Shown here one piece after another: positions 1 to 11,600 of a stretch of DNA of 64,000 nucleotides. The DNA is from Ovis canadensis (lineage: Eukaryota > Chordata > Mammalia > Artiodactyla > Bovidae). The number at the start of each line of letters is the position of its first letter. The stretch's first letter is position 1. The stretch lies in assembly GCF_042477335.2 (NCBI RefSeq), contig NC_091262.1, forward strand, positions 40,707,001 through 40,771,000, read 5' to 3'. The translations under genes and the position numbers were made by a program. The notes under the pieces are model-generated. The model had not been told where the DNA came from, ran no database searches, and saw only the letters and a program-made list of their open reading frames with translations.

Positions 1-467
1 AAATGTACCAGAAGTTAGTTTTCTCCAGGCAAAGACTTTGTGGAAGGTCATTCCAGGCAGCAGGGACACAGAGTTAAGTTGCGGAGTCATGAAGGCACCT
101 GCCATGGAAGGAGGGAGGGGTAGGTTCTTGGGACTGGGGGGCAGAGATGGGAGCAGAGGGTTGAGAATGCAGTTTGGTGAGGCATTGGGGTCACATGCCA
201 AGGGCTTTCCACAGGACGCTAAGTGTTTGCATTCTGTGGGTGGTGACGAGCTAGGGGAGTCTGAAGCTCTAGCTGTAACATGGTCAGAATTTTCTTTTTA
301 CCCTTTGATTGCTCTGCAGAGGACAGGATGGAGTAGGTGGAGTTGGAGTTTTTAGTAGGAAGGAAACAGATGATGAGGCCTGAATTAAACAGCAGATGTG
401 GGAGGAGAATAGAGCAGAAGGGGCAGCAGGAGGCAACTTGGGAAGAATCAACAAAATCTGTTGGTTG
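1..467. other. IL16 intron, unannotated
   Basis: This is intronic sequence left of the first SINE. I see no exon of IL16 and no recognisable repeat. Open frames here lack splice support. Confidence 0.5.
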
Positions 468-600
468 GGGACTTCCCTGGCAGTCCAGTGGTTAAGACTC
501 CACACTTTCAATGCAGGGGGTGCAGTTTCAATCCCTGGTCGAGGAACTAAGATCCCACATGCCTTATGGTATGGCCAAAAATAAACAAATAAATAAATGA
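468..600 (+). mobile_element. CHR-type tRNA-Glu SINE
   Basis: It has the head GGGACTTCCCTGG, the box B-like GTTTCAATCCCTGG and a tail of AAATAAA units. Confidence 0.8.
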
Positions 601-839
601 AATAGACTAGCAACAAGGATTTAAGAAATCATCTTCAATTCTAAGATGTTAGAGAAAAAAAGAGAGAGAGATGTATTGGCTGATTAGGTTTGGGAAAAGA
701 GAGAGGAAAGCCTAGAAGGACGGGAGTATTTTTAGATTGGAAGATGGAGCAAAGGCAATACCACAGCCAGAACAGAGAACTGGAGAAGGGAGTGGACTTG
801 GGAGGAAGGAGAATCGTTGAGACAGTCCAAGCTCAGAGT

Positions 840-1310
840 TGGAAAAGAATTTTCAGACACAGAGCATTTCAGAAGGGAGTGAGTTTATTAAGAACAAAGA
901 GCAGAGGTAATGTGGGCAATTAGAGCACAGCAGGCCAACCTCCAGGCAGACATGGCAGACCACAGAGAGCCTACAGTTTCCGTGAGTTAATAGCCAATTT
1001 TTATAGCCTCGAGACAAAGAAAATTCCTGTTGGATGGTTGGTGTTAGGTGATTGGTTGGGGTGCTATTGGGTGTTTACTGGAGTTGGCATCTTTGCCTAA
1101 TTGGGAGTCAGGAAGCTTGTTAGTGATGATCAGGAGGCTTTTTGCAAAGCCAAAAGGACTCAGTCAGCTTCAGAGGTGACCTTGGTTCTGGGCTCCACTT
1201 CTGAGGAGGCCTAACACCTGTGACCTTAGGGCAGAACTCAACAAGAATGATCTCAGCTGGGGACTGGTGAGATGGAGGCACTGTGGGATGTTTAGTGAGA
1301 CAGGCCAGCA
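840..1310 (-). mobile_element. Probable ERV LTR fossil
   Basis: Read on the minus strand, the segment has LTR order: two CCAAT boxes (about 1051-1070), a TATAAAA at 998-1004 and an AATAAA at 884-889. The family is not identified and no internal viral region is attached. The ends are approximate. It looks like an old solo LTR. Confidence 0.4.
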
Positions 1311-1321
1311 GGCAGTTACCT

Positions 1322-2425
1322 TTAAGGCTGATAATGGCTGGCTTTAGAAAAGGCAGAGGAACCAGAGATCAAATTGCCAACATCCACTGGATCATCGAAA
1401 AAGCTAGATAATTCCAGAAAAACATCTACTTCTGCTTTATTGACTATGACAAAGTCTGTAACTGTGTGGATAACAACACACTGTGGAAAATCCTTAAAGA
1501 GGTGGGAATACCAGACCATCCTACCTGCCTCCTGAGAAATGTGTATGCAGGTCAAGAAGCAACAGTTAGAACTAGATATGGAGCAATGGACTGGTTCCAA
1601 ATTGGGAAAGGAGTACGTCAAGCACTATTGTCACCCTGCTTACTTAACTTCTATGCAGAGGACATCATTCGAAATGCCAGGCTGGATGAAGCACAAGCTA
1701 GAATCAAGATTGCTGGAAGAAATATCAATAACCTCAGATATGCAGATCACTCCACCCTTATGGCAGAAAGCGAAGAGGAGGAAAGTGAAAGAGGAGAGTG
1801 AAAAAGTTGGCTTAAAACTTAACATTCAAAAAACGAAGATCATGGCATCCAGTCTCATCAGTTCATGGCAAATAAAGAAGAAACAATGGAAACAGTGAGA
1901 AACTTTATTTTCTTGGGCTCCAAAATCACTGCAGATGGTGACTGCAGCCATGAAATTAAAAGATGCTTGCTCCTTGGAAGAAAAGCTATGACCAACCTAG
2001 ATAGCATGTTAAAAAGCAGAGACATTACTTTGCCGACAAAGGTCCATCTAGTCAAAGCTATGGTTTTTCCAGTAGCCGTGTATGGATGTGAGAGTTGGAC
2101 TATAAAGAAAACTGAGTGCTGAAGAATTCATGCTTTTGAACTGTGGTACTGAGGAAGACTCTTGAGACTCTCTTGGACTGCAAAGAGATAAAACCAGTCA
2201 ATCCTAAAGGAAATCAGTCCTGAATATTCATTAGAAAGACTGATGTTGAAGCTGAAGCTCCAATACTTTGTCCATCTGATGGGAAGAACTGACTCACTGG
2301 AAAAGATCCCTATGCTGGAAACGATTGAAGGCAGGAGAAGGGGATGACAGAGGATGAGATGGTTGGATGACATGACCGACTCCCAGAAGAAACAGGAGAG
2401 AGAAGGGGATGGTGGGTAAGATCTA
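1322..2425 (+). mobile_element. BovB LINE, 5'-truncated copy
   Basis: About 1.1 kb of BovB, the RTE-clade LINE spread horizontally among reptiles and ruminants. The reverse-transcriptase part reads HPTCLLRNVYAGQEATVRTR and then RYADHSTLMAES, where active copies have YADD. The 3' part (GACTGATGTTGAAGCTGAAG) follows. The frame is broken and the 5' end is missing, so it is dead. Confidence 0.9.
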
Positions 2426-2518
2426 CACAGGCCCGTGTGGCAGGGTTCAAACACAGCTCTGCTTAGTTAGTGAGCACTGACAGTACATATGCTGGAGGAA
2501 ATATTTATGTATTATTTG

Positions 2519-2716
2519 GCTGCTGCTGCTGCTAAGTCGCTTCAGTCGTGTCCGACTCTGTGCAACCCCATAGATGGTAGCCCACCAGGCTCCCCCTGGG
2601 ATTCTCCAGGCAAGAATACTGGAGTGGGTTGCCAGTTCCTTCTCCAATGCATGAAAGTGAAAAGTGAAAGTGAAGTCGCTCAGTCGTGTCCAACCCTTAG
2701 CGACCCCATGACTGCA
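2519..2716 (-). mobile_element. BOV-A2 SINE
   Basis: GCTGCTGCTGCTAAGTCGC is the complement of the BOV-A2 tail. Both monomers are recognisable, joined by the AAAGTGAAAAGTGAAAGTGA linker. The second monomer is cut short. Confidence 0.85.
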
Positions 2717-2726
2717 CTGGGTCTTA

Positions 2727-2865
2727 ATTGCTGCATGCAGGATCTTCTGTCTTTGTTTCGGCAGGCAGACTCTTAGTTGTGAGTGAAATCTAGTTCCCCA
2801 GTGAGGGATGGAACCTCGCAGTGGGAACACAGAGTCTTAGCCCCTGGGCCACCAGGAAGTCCCCA
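2727..2865 (-). mobile_element. CHR-type SINE, diverged
   Basis: It ends GGCCACCAGGAAGTCC, the complement of the CHR head, with a diverged box B complement upstream. Confidence 0.55.
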
Positions 2866-3547
2866 GTCTTGGCCATTTGGAAGCATGGAGTTCAGTGGCG
2901 TGATGGACATTTACATTGTTTTGCAGCCATGACCATCAGCCATTCCCAGGACTCTTCATCTTGCCAAAGGGACACTCTCTGCCCCTTAAACAGCCCTCCT
3001 TCTCCCCTCCGGAGAAGACTCTTCTCACTTTCTGTCTCCCACTGCGTCCCAGACTTCCCTCTGTTTGCTCTCTGATTTTGACAACTCTGCATACCTCGTC
3101 TAAGTGGTGTCGCATGTGACTGGGCGCTTTCACGCAGCATGGTGTCCATCAGGCTCGCCTGTGCTATGGACTATGTCAGCATTTCCTTCCTTTTGAAGGC
3201 TGAATAAGACTCCATTGTATATCTAGAGGCCATATTTTGCACGTCCCTTCATTTGTTGATGGACACTTGAGTGGCTCCCATCTTTTGGCTGTTGTGAATC
3301 CTGTCGCTATGAACCTGGGTGTGCAAATATCTGTTCGAGTCCCTGCTTTCCATTCCATGTGGGTAATATACAGGAGTAGAATTGCTGGCTCACATGGTAA
3401 TTCTATTTTTAATTTTTTGAGGAACCGCCATACTGTTTTCCATCTTGGCTCTCTCATTTTACATTCACACCAGCAATGCACCAGTGTTTCAATTTCTCCA
3501 TATCCTTACCAACGCTTGTCACTTTTCTGTCTATTTATTTTAATGAC

Positions 3548-3783
3548 TTAATTTTTAGTTTTGGCTGCACTGGGCCTTTGTTGCTGTTCAAGGGCTACTC
3601 TCTAGTTGTAGTGCACAGGCTTCTCTTATTGCAGAGGATGGGCTCTAAGGTGTGCGGGCTTCAGCAGTTGTGGCCCATGGGCTTAGTTGCCCTGAGGCAG
3701 CTGGGACCATCCCAGACCAGGGAGTGAACCTGTGTCCCCTGAATTCGCAGGCTGATTCCTAACCACTGGACCACCTAGCCATC
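3548..3783 (-). mobile_element. CHR-1-type SINE in L1
   Basis: TTTTGGCTGCACTGGGCCTT, TTAACCACTGGACC-like and box B complement motifs mark a long CHR SINE in reverse, inside the older L1. Confidence 0.75.
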
Positions 3784-3867
3784 CTCATGGGTGTGAAGTG
3801 ATAGCTCATCGTGTTTTGTTTTTTTTTTTTTAAGATTTTTTTGATATGGGCCATTTTTAAAATCTTT

Positions 3868-4016
3868 ATTGAATTTGTTACAATACTGCTTTCATTTTTT
3901 GTTTTGGTTTTTGGCCTCGAGGCATGTGGGATCTTAGCTCCCGTACCAGGGATAGCACCTCTACCCTCTGCTTTAGAAGGGGAAGTCCTAACCACTGAAC
4001 CACCAGAGAAGTTCTC
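3868..4016 (-). mobile_element. CHR-2-type SINE in L1
   Basis: TTGAATTTGTTACAATACTG followed by GGCATGTGGGATCTTAGCTC and a CCACCAGAGAAGTTC end mark a reverse CHR SINE. Confidence 0.75.
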
Positions 4017-4265
4017 TCTTGGTTTTGACCTGCATTTCCTTAATGATTACTAATGTTGAACATCCTTTCACAGGCTTGTTGGCCATTTGTCTGTCTTCTT
4101 CGGAAAATATCTATTCAAATCCTATGCCCATTTTTACTTGGATGGTTTGATTGTTCTTGCTGTTGAGTTGTAGGAATCTGATTTGCCTAAGTCTTCTCCC
4201 ATTCTGTGAGTCCCATTTCACTCTACTGATTTTGCCCTTTGTTGATTGATACATGGAATATTTTC

Positions 4266-4718
4266 TTTTTTTTTTTTTTGCTTAAATATAGCTACATCTT
4301 TATTATTTTAAGGGGATGAGTAATACTTAGGGAAAAAATCAAAGAAGAAAGAAAGCCTTAGTATGATTATGTGAAACAAGTAGAATTAGTCTTAAAGGTT
4401 AACTTACTGGTGATTTGATAATTCTTAAAGTAATGATGGACTTTTGGACTCAGAGGGAGAGGGAGAGGGTGGGATGATTTGGGAGAATGGCATTGTAACA
4501 TGTATACTATCATGTAAGAATCGAATTGCCAGTCTATGTCCGACGCAGGATACAGCATGCTTGGGGCTGGTGCACGGTGATGACCCAGAGAGATGTTATG
4601 GGGAGGGAGGTGGGAGGGGGGGTTCATGTTTGGGAATGCATGTACACCTGTGGTGGATCATGTCAATGTGTGGCAAAACCAATATAAATTTTTTTAAAAA
4701 AGGAAAAAAAAAGATATC
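4266..4718 (+). mobile_element. Ruminant L1 (L1-BT type) 3' end insertion
   Basis: From about 4430 it matches the ruminant L1 3' UTR (GGGAGAATGGCATTGTAACA, GCTTGGGGCTGGTGCACGGT) and ends in an A-rich tail. GGAATATTTTC stands on both sides (4255-4265 and 4719-4729). The left third begins with a T tract and is not identified. Confidence 0.75.
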
Positions 4719-4935
4719 GGAATATTTTCATTTTGATGTTATCCGATTTGTCTCTTTTTCTTTCTTTTTATCTTTTTCTTTTTTGTCATCCAATTGTATC
4801 TATATTTTCTGTCCCATTTATCTCATAGTTCTTTGTTATGCAGAATATTTTCATTTTGAGATTGTCCAATTTATCTGTGTTTTTTTTTTCCTTTTGTTGC
4901 TTGTGCTTTTGGTGTCCAAAAAGTTCTTTTTAAAA

Positions 4936-5523
4936 ACCCTCTGATTTTACTGTGAAGTAGGTTCTATTGTTGTCACTGTTTTGCAGGAAAAAAATTGAGG
5001 GTTAGAAGCTTAAGTTCCTTGTGTGAGTGTGTGGTTAGAAAATGAGGGCACTGGGACTTGCACATGAGTCTGTTTGCTCCAGAACTCATACTTTTAACTA
5101 TTACTCAAAGATGATTAATTGCCTGTGGCGATAAGATGGCTAGGGTTACAGTTATGACATCGTTGTTGTTGGTAATAAAGGTGATGATGATGTCACAGCA
5201 GCGTTAAGTGTGGAAGAACTCCCCAGAGGTAAACTCTAAAATGGTAACTCTGCCCGGTTTGGCAGCAAGTAGTGGAGAAAAGGTTAGGGAGTTCAGAGAG
5301 GCCACCTTGAGAATCCCGTTATTGACACAGTTTGGACTTTGTCCATAAGATACTAGGGAACCACTGATGCCCAGGGTGTTTCTGGGAATGTCAGCTCTTT
5401 GTAGAGTGGGTGTGAATGAAAGACAGCAAAATCCAGGGGCCCAGCTAGGGAACTGGTACAGGACTCAGAACCTGATGCAGACCTTCCCACTATTTGCTTG
5501 AGGAGGTGATGTATATTTTCCAG
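4936..5523. other. IL16 intron, possible MIR remnant
   Basis: A weak MIR/L2-like stretch (about 4975-5100, reverse) precedes plain intron. A polypyrimidine-poor but valid acceptor stands before 5524. Confidence 0.35.
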
Positions 5524-5611
5524 GTCTCTGAACAGCAGCTCAAAGAAGCTGTGGCCCAGGCTGTGGAGAACGTCAAGTTTGGAAAGGAGCGGCACCAGTG
5601 GAGTCTAGAAG
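5524..5611 (+). CDS. IL16: IL16 coding exon ([12 protein letters not shown]...)
   Basis: An acceptor in TATTTTCCAG and a donor GAAG|GTAAGG bound an 88-nt exon that starts in phase 0 and leaves one base over. It encodes [12 protein letters not shown] followed by [11 protein letters not shown], a stretch that directly follows PDZ2 in the long human form. It belongs only to the long precursor. No further IL16 exon was found to its left in this window. Confidence 0.93.
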
Positions 5612-8600
5612 GTAAGGAGACGGTGAACTTGCATTTGCAGCATCTTTGTCTTCTTAGAAAGCTTTGAGTCTAGCCACCAACTCACTCTCTACCTCAGGAA
5701 CATAGTAGTCATCACAGATGAGCCTGGTTCATAGACAAGGATTGAAAGCTAACAGTCCACCAGCTAAACTGGGGTCCCATTATGCTTTGTTTCGGAGGCA
5801 TGAGAGTTTAAAATCGTCTGAATTTGAATAGTTTTAAATCCGCCAACTTTCTCTAGTTCTTTACAGTCCTCACCATTCCCTGTTACCTTATTTTACCAGG
5901 TTGCCTGTCTCACCTCTCTCCCTATAGGCATTTGAGATTTCAACCACTAGCCCATGCTAATAGGTACCTTAGAAAGAATAATATCTATTAATAAAGTTTC
6001 TGACATGTATTGGGTTCTAGTCTTGTTAGGCATGCTATTTAATACACTATTTCCCTGAATCTTCCCATATAATTTTTATGCATATTTTTGGGAAAATGTG
6101 GGGTCCTGAGAGGCTCCCTTATCCCAGATCAGCCACTGAGAGGCTCCCTTACCCCAGATCAGCCACAGAGTACACAGATAATCTGGGGTGGGAACCAGGC
6201 CGACCAACTCCAATGTACAGCTGGTGGGCATTGGCCAAGTTTTGTGGAATGTCCATATTATAGACTAATGTGCAGGCTTTAGCACTGATATTCACAAGGG
6301 TGTTACACAGTCTGGAAAGTGTCCAGATAAAAGGACAGGATCCAGAATTTTATTTCAGTGGTGTTCTTCCATTTCCACCCACTCGACATGCATCTATGCT
6401 CAAGGGAGGAGGACAGAGAAAAAAAGTTTGACAGCGGTTATCTCTGATAGGCTGAGGGTGAATTTTTGCTTTCATTTCTTCCTTTTTGCAGCTGACTTTA
6501 AACAAAGATACATTTTTATTTTATGATCAGGAAAAAGCAAAAGAAAAGCTTTTTATCTAAAGACAATTTGAATTATGAGCTTGATCGGCTTTGGCTCTGT
6601 ACTGAGGTCTGAGATGCTCGCCTGTGGGGCTCCCCTGTTGCTCCTGGACTTGCAGAATGGCTGACATTTGAGCGAGAGCCTGGGCCTCGGTCTGCTCCCA
6701 CTCTTCTGATCTGTGGTGCTAGGGAAGGGGCATCTTCTACTACTAGAGACAAAGAAGGGTCAGTGGAGGGTGTGTGGTTGGCCCTAGTGCTCAGAATATG
6801 ACAGGGTTTCAGAAGGGGGCTCAGAACCAGGAGGAAGGGCTGCATAGGAAGAGAAAAGGAAGAGGGGAGTCTGGCTAAGGCACAGTGGTTTTCTGGCCCT
6901 GTTTCATCCTCATTTTTGGAAAGAAAGGTAACCTCTTGGTTATTGTTGTTCAATCACTAAGTCATGTCCAACTCTTTGAGACCCCAAGGACTATAGCCCA
7001 CAAAGCTCCTCTGCCCATGGGATTTCCCAGGTGGGAATAGTGGAGTGTATGCCATTTCCTCCTCCAGGGGGATCTTCCCAAACCAGGGGTTGAACCTGAG
7101 CTTTCTGCATTGGCAGGCAGGCTTTTTACCACTGAGCCACCATGAAAGCCCGGACCTCTTGGTACAATACTCAAAGCACCTTCACAGACATTTTCTCTCT
7201 TTGATTTTGAACCCCAAAATGTCCAGTGCCCCTGAAATGAGTATCTCCATTTTACAGATAGGAAATGGAGGGTGGAAGTTTGGGTTCCCCCAAAGGCCAG
7301 CAGGCTTTGAAATGGGCCATGGTCAGAATGTTGATTCAGAAGTATCTGGAGGCTCCACACCTATGGGAGCGAGGGATGTCTCAGGGCTGAGCAGAGGGGC
7401 CAGTTGAGCAGAGATGATACCAGACTACTTCCACCCAGCCATGGAGCTCACATGGCCCACTGGAGGTGTCCTGTGTGCAGAATTGGCTGGGTCTTTCTAG
7501 CCTCGTCTCCATCAGGCATTGGAGGTGGGCTGCCTTTTGGGCAAGGTGGTCCCTGAAGGGGCTAACAGCCAGGACATCAAGCCCTTCCTTGAAGGGCAAC
7601 CTTGGGGATGCATCTCCGTCTCTATGCCTGGAGACTCAGAAAGTTTGAATGATTTTCCCAGCCTGATGTCACTGGTGCTGGACACCAGACCCAAGACTTC
7701 TGAGCTTCATTCCAAAGTGACCTCCGGGGAGAAGCAGACAGCCTGGGCAAGCAGTGTACCCCTGGCAGGAGTCCTGAGACAGACTAGGGATGGAGTTTCA
7801 TTTGTGCTTCCAATGCAGGTGTCAAAAGGCTGGAGAGCAGCTGGCATGGGCGGCCCACCTTGGAAAAGGAGCGGGACAAGAACTCTGCACCCCCTCATCG
7901 ACGGGCGCAGAAGGTCATGATCCGTTCCAGCAGCGACAGCAGTTACATGTCAGGATCTCCCGGGGGCAGTCCCAGCAGCAGTGGAGAGCAGCCACCCTCT
8001 GACCTGGAAGTCAGTGTGCACAGCCCCAGCCTGCCCCTGGGGTGGGAACCAGGGGTGCCTCCTGGGGCCTCATCCAGGCACCCCCAGGAGAGCCTGCCCC
8101 TCCCTGCAAGCCAGGGCAGCCACCCGCCACTGAAACTCAAGAAATCCTTTGAGATTTTGGTGAGAAAGCCTACATCCTCCAAGCCCAAGCCCCCACCCAG
8201 AAAATACTTTAAAAGTGACAGTGACCCTCAGAAGAGTCTGGAAGAGAAAAAGGACTCCCTGTGCCCTTCCGGACACACCTTGCCCACCTGCGGCCAGGTA
8301 AGAGAGGGTTGAGCATTCTCTTGCGCCAAGCAGGGTTGAACCGGGTTGTTAGTAGAGTGTTAGCCGAGGGCAAGGAAGGGGTTTCTCCTCCATCAGAGAG
8401 AAGGGGCTGGGCTCAAGCTTAAGGCTGACTTCAGAGAGAGAGCTTTGCAGCTTGTCAGACTTCAGTTGAAGCCCCAGTCTTGCTGAATGACTTCTGCGTT
8501 GCCATCCATGACAAGGCTGCTCTCACAGGTCTCTAAGCCTCAGTTTCCTTATCTGTTAATTAGGTCTAAGTTTATTTTAAGTTTTATTTTATTTTATCTT

Positions 8601-11600
8601 TACAAACATTAGGGGTTTTAAAAGCTATTTATTTATTTATTTTTGGTAGCACTAGGTCTTCATTGCTGCACAGGGTTTTTTCTAGTTGCGAATGAGCAGG
8701 GGCTACTCTCCAGTTGTGGTACGTGAGCTTCTCATTGCAATAGCAGCATGGGCTCTAGGGCATGTGGGCTCAGTAGTTGAGCCTCCTGGGCTCTAGAGCA
8801 CAGGGTCAGGAGTTGTGGTGTGTGGGCTTAGTTGCTCTGCAGCATGTGAAATCTTCCCGGATCGAGGATTGAACCCAAATCTCCTGCATTAGCAGGTGGA
8901 TTCTTTACCACTGAGCCACCAGGGAAACCCCAGGATTATTTTTCTATGTGGACCATTTAAAAAGTCTGTATTGAATTTGTTACAATATTGCCTTTTTTGG
9001 CCATAAGGCATGTGGGATCTTAGCCCCCTGACCAGGAATCGAACCCATACCTCCTGCATTGGAAGGAAAAGCCCTAACCATTACACTGCCAGGGAAGCCC
9101 CTGGGGCTGAATCTAGAGGCTCCCTCCACGGGCTAAGGTGAGGATTCAAAGGAACCAACCGAGCGGATGCCTAACAGGCTCGCAGGCATATTGGTGTTCG
9201 TTGCTATGACCGTTTGTCCCTCACACCCCTGCAGACCTCCGCTTCCTTTCTCTGCAGCTCCATCCCTCTCCCTCACAGGAGGGCAGGCTCATGGCCAGGC
9301 AGTTGCTGTATCTTGAGCCTTTTTTTTAGGCCCAGGTGCTATGCTCTGTCTTAGTTAAGCCTGACAACTATCTGGGGATAAGAGTCCCTTTCATGCAGAG
9401 AGAAAGCCGAGGGACTCGCTCAAGTTCACATCGCCTGTGGGTCACTTTATCATTAGGCTTCGCTGTCTTTCACTTCTTCGGCAGATTTCACAGGGTAGGT
9501 AGAACTGGGGCCTCTGGTAATCCCCTCGAATGGTCCGCGATAAGGGTTGGGAAGCTTCAGGAGGAGCAAGAAACCCCAGAGAGGAAGGTGTTGAGTAGGA
9601 GGAGTGAGAGAGCAGACGAGGGAGAGGAAGCCAGGTTACTGAAGAGGAAGTACCATCTTGCAGAGAGCTGGCAGGATGTGGCCTCGTTAGCAGTTCGTGG
9701 TGGAGTTGCCAGGGGGCTCCGTTCCCCTGCTCCTTTTTTTTTTTTTTTGCTTTCCAAGCAAATGAATATTTTATTAACCTGGTATAAAAAAAATTTTAAA
9801 CACATGGTAGGGTTTTGACCTCAAATTCTTGTGAGGTCTGCTACTGAAATGAACTTACAGCTAGACAGTTTATGAATCTTGAAGATACCTAGTCCAGTTA
9901 AGAGTTCAGAACAGACACCCTCACCTTGCACGCCCCCATTTTAAGCAAACATTTCATTTTCCTTTGAGCCTAAGACCTGTGAGTCCCAGCGGGCAAATTA
10001 GGAACAGAGAAGCTGGGAAGCCAGCTTTGTTCCTGGAGACCCAGAGGGGGTCTGTGGGGGTCTCAGGGGCTGCCCTGGTGATGCCCTTGTGCCCTCTGGC
10101 CGGGTTGGAGGAGATACAGGGAGGGAGTCTCCCCAGGCGAGGCTGCTGGGGGAGAAGAGGGCAGACAGGGCCTCTGCTGCAGGCAGAAGTCCCCTGTCTT
10201 TGCCGCCCTGGCTGCTCTTCGGCGCCCGTCTCTCCTGCCTGCACCCTCCCCACTTCCGCAGCTGCAATTCTCTGTCCTTCTGCTTTGTCCCACGAGGCCC
10301 ACAGACCCTTCCACAGCCTTTTACAAAAGCACAGCCAGCACATAATATTTTCCTGGGTGTTGGGGGTGCAGAGAAGGGATGACAGCACCATAAAACCAGG
10401 GGCTGTTTGCTTCATGTCATTTTTCTTAAAATATCCTCCACCATGTCTGGGGATTTCCCACTGGGTGTTTTTCTCTCTGGCCCCAGTGTGTAATATCTCT
10501 CCATTCTTTCCTCCTTTCCTCCCTCCAGGCCTTCCCCCTCCTCCTTTTTCTCTGGCTTTCTGTCCTCTACCCTCCACCTCCTCCAGTCTTTCCTCTCCAG
10601 GGTCCCATGACCTTTTTCAAGCTTTTATGACAGCTCCCGAGTGTTTTTCACCTACTGTAACTCAAGAGGACTTCCACAACCAAAATGACCCACAGGATAT
10701 TTCTTTCAACAGAGGACCAGTTCTCTCCCTTCTAGAAAATCAGCTTCAATGATCACTTTTGGTTAAAAATCACTTTCTCCCCTAAGTCATCTCCTGTCTT
10801 CTTTCCTTTCTGTCTCCATCATTCACTACCAAGCACTATGCCAGGAAAAACTATTTACAGCAAAATTCAAGTGAAATCAATCTTACTTCAGGAGCTAATT
10901 GAAAAAAAACCTCCCTTGAAGAGGGTGCAGTATCAGGTGTGTTGATGAAAAGACAAAACACATCCGAGTCTGTTCCAACATGCAAAGTTGCTTTCACCGC
11001 TGTGGTTGGTACCCAGGGCACCAGCCTATGAAAGTGTCAACCATTCACAGATATACATAGGGTGCCGAGTTCCCTGGGTGCAGTTAAATTTCAGACACAT
11101 GTCATTTTTTTTTTCCTGCTGCTGAGTGTCTTAGATACCAACAGTGTGATATTTTAAGCTTCTAATTTCATAACCAAACCTTGCTTTTATGAAGGACTAG
11201 TTCAAGAGACCCAGTGATTCCTTTGGGTTGGTTGGTCTCTCGGTGTTTCCAAAGTGCTACCGTAGAACTCAGTTCTAAATAGGAACCCTGGGCTGGGACA
11301 ATGCTTGGTGAACACATTTCTAACTTGTATAGAATTATCCTTCCTAAGGAATGTTTATTGACAAAGTAGATATAAATCTCAGGCCTCAAATGTTTTCAGT
11401 TTCTCTCTTAGTCCCACATGGTGCTTTTGTTCCTCCTTGTTTCCTTCCTTGTGGAAGGGAGCTCACAGCCTTGTCTAATAGCCAGCCCATCATTCCACCT
11501 GACCCTGGGAAGAGCAGAAAAGAGATACCATCAACTACAGTGTGGCAGAGTATTTCCCCTGCAGAAAAATCTTGACAGCATCTTCCTTTAAATTATATAC

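Larger units (their letters stand above)
3085..4935 (-). mobile_element. Old L1 3' region, split by younger insertions
   Basis: L1 3' sequence in reverse, for example ATTTGTTGATGGACACTTGA and TTTGAGGAACCGCCATACTG, continuing with TGCATTTCCTTAATGATTAC near 4032. It is interrupted by two CHR SINEs and by an insertion at 4266-4718. It resumes to about 4935. Confidence 0.75.

Noticed and set aside
468-600. tRNA gene-like box B motifs in CHR and Bov-tA heads
   Set aside because: They are tRNA-derived SINE heads with diverged A boxes and no cloverleaf, not tRNA genes.
1466-2122. Reverse-transcriptase-like open frames
   Set aside because: They belong to a dead, 5'-truncated BovB LINE, not to a host gene.
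9954-10752. Overlapping open frames on both strands (207 and 262 codons)
   Set aside because: Low-complexity Pro/Gly/Arg-rich translations without known motifs, splice sites or family similarity, inside an IL16 intron.
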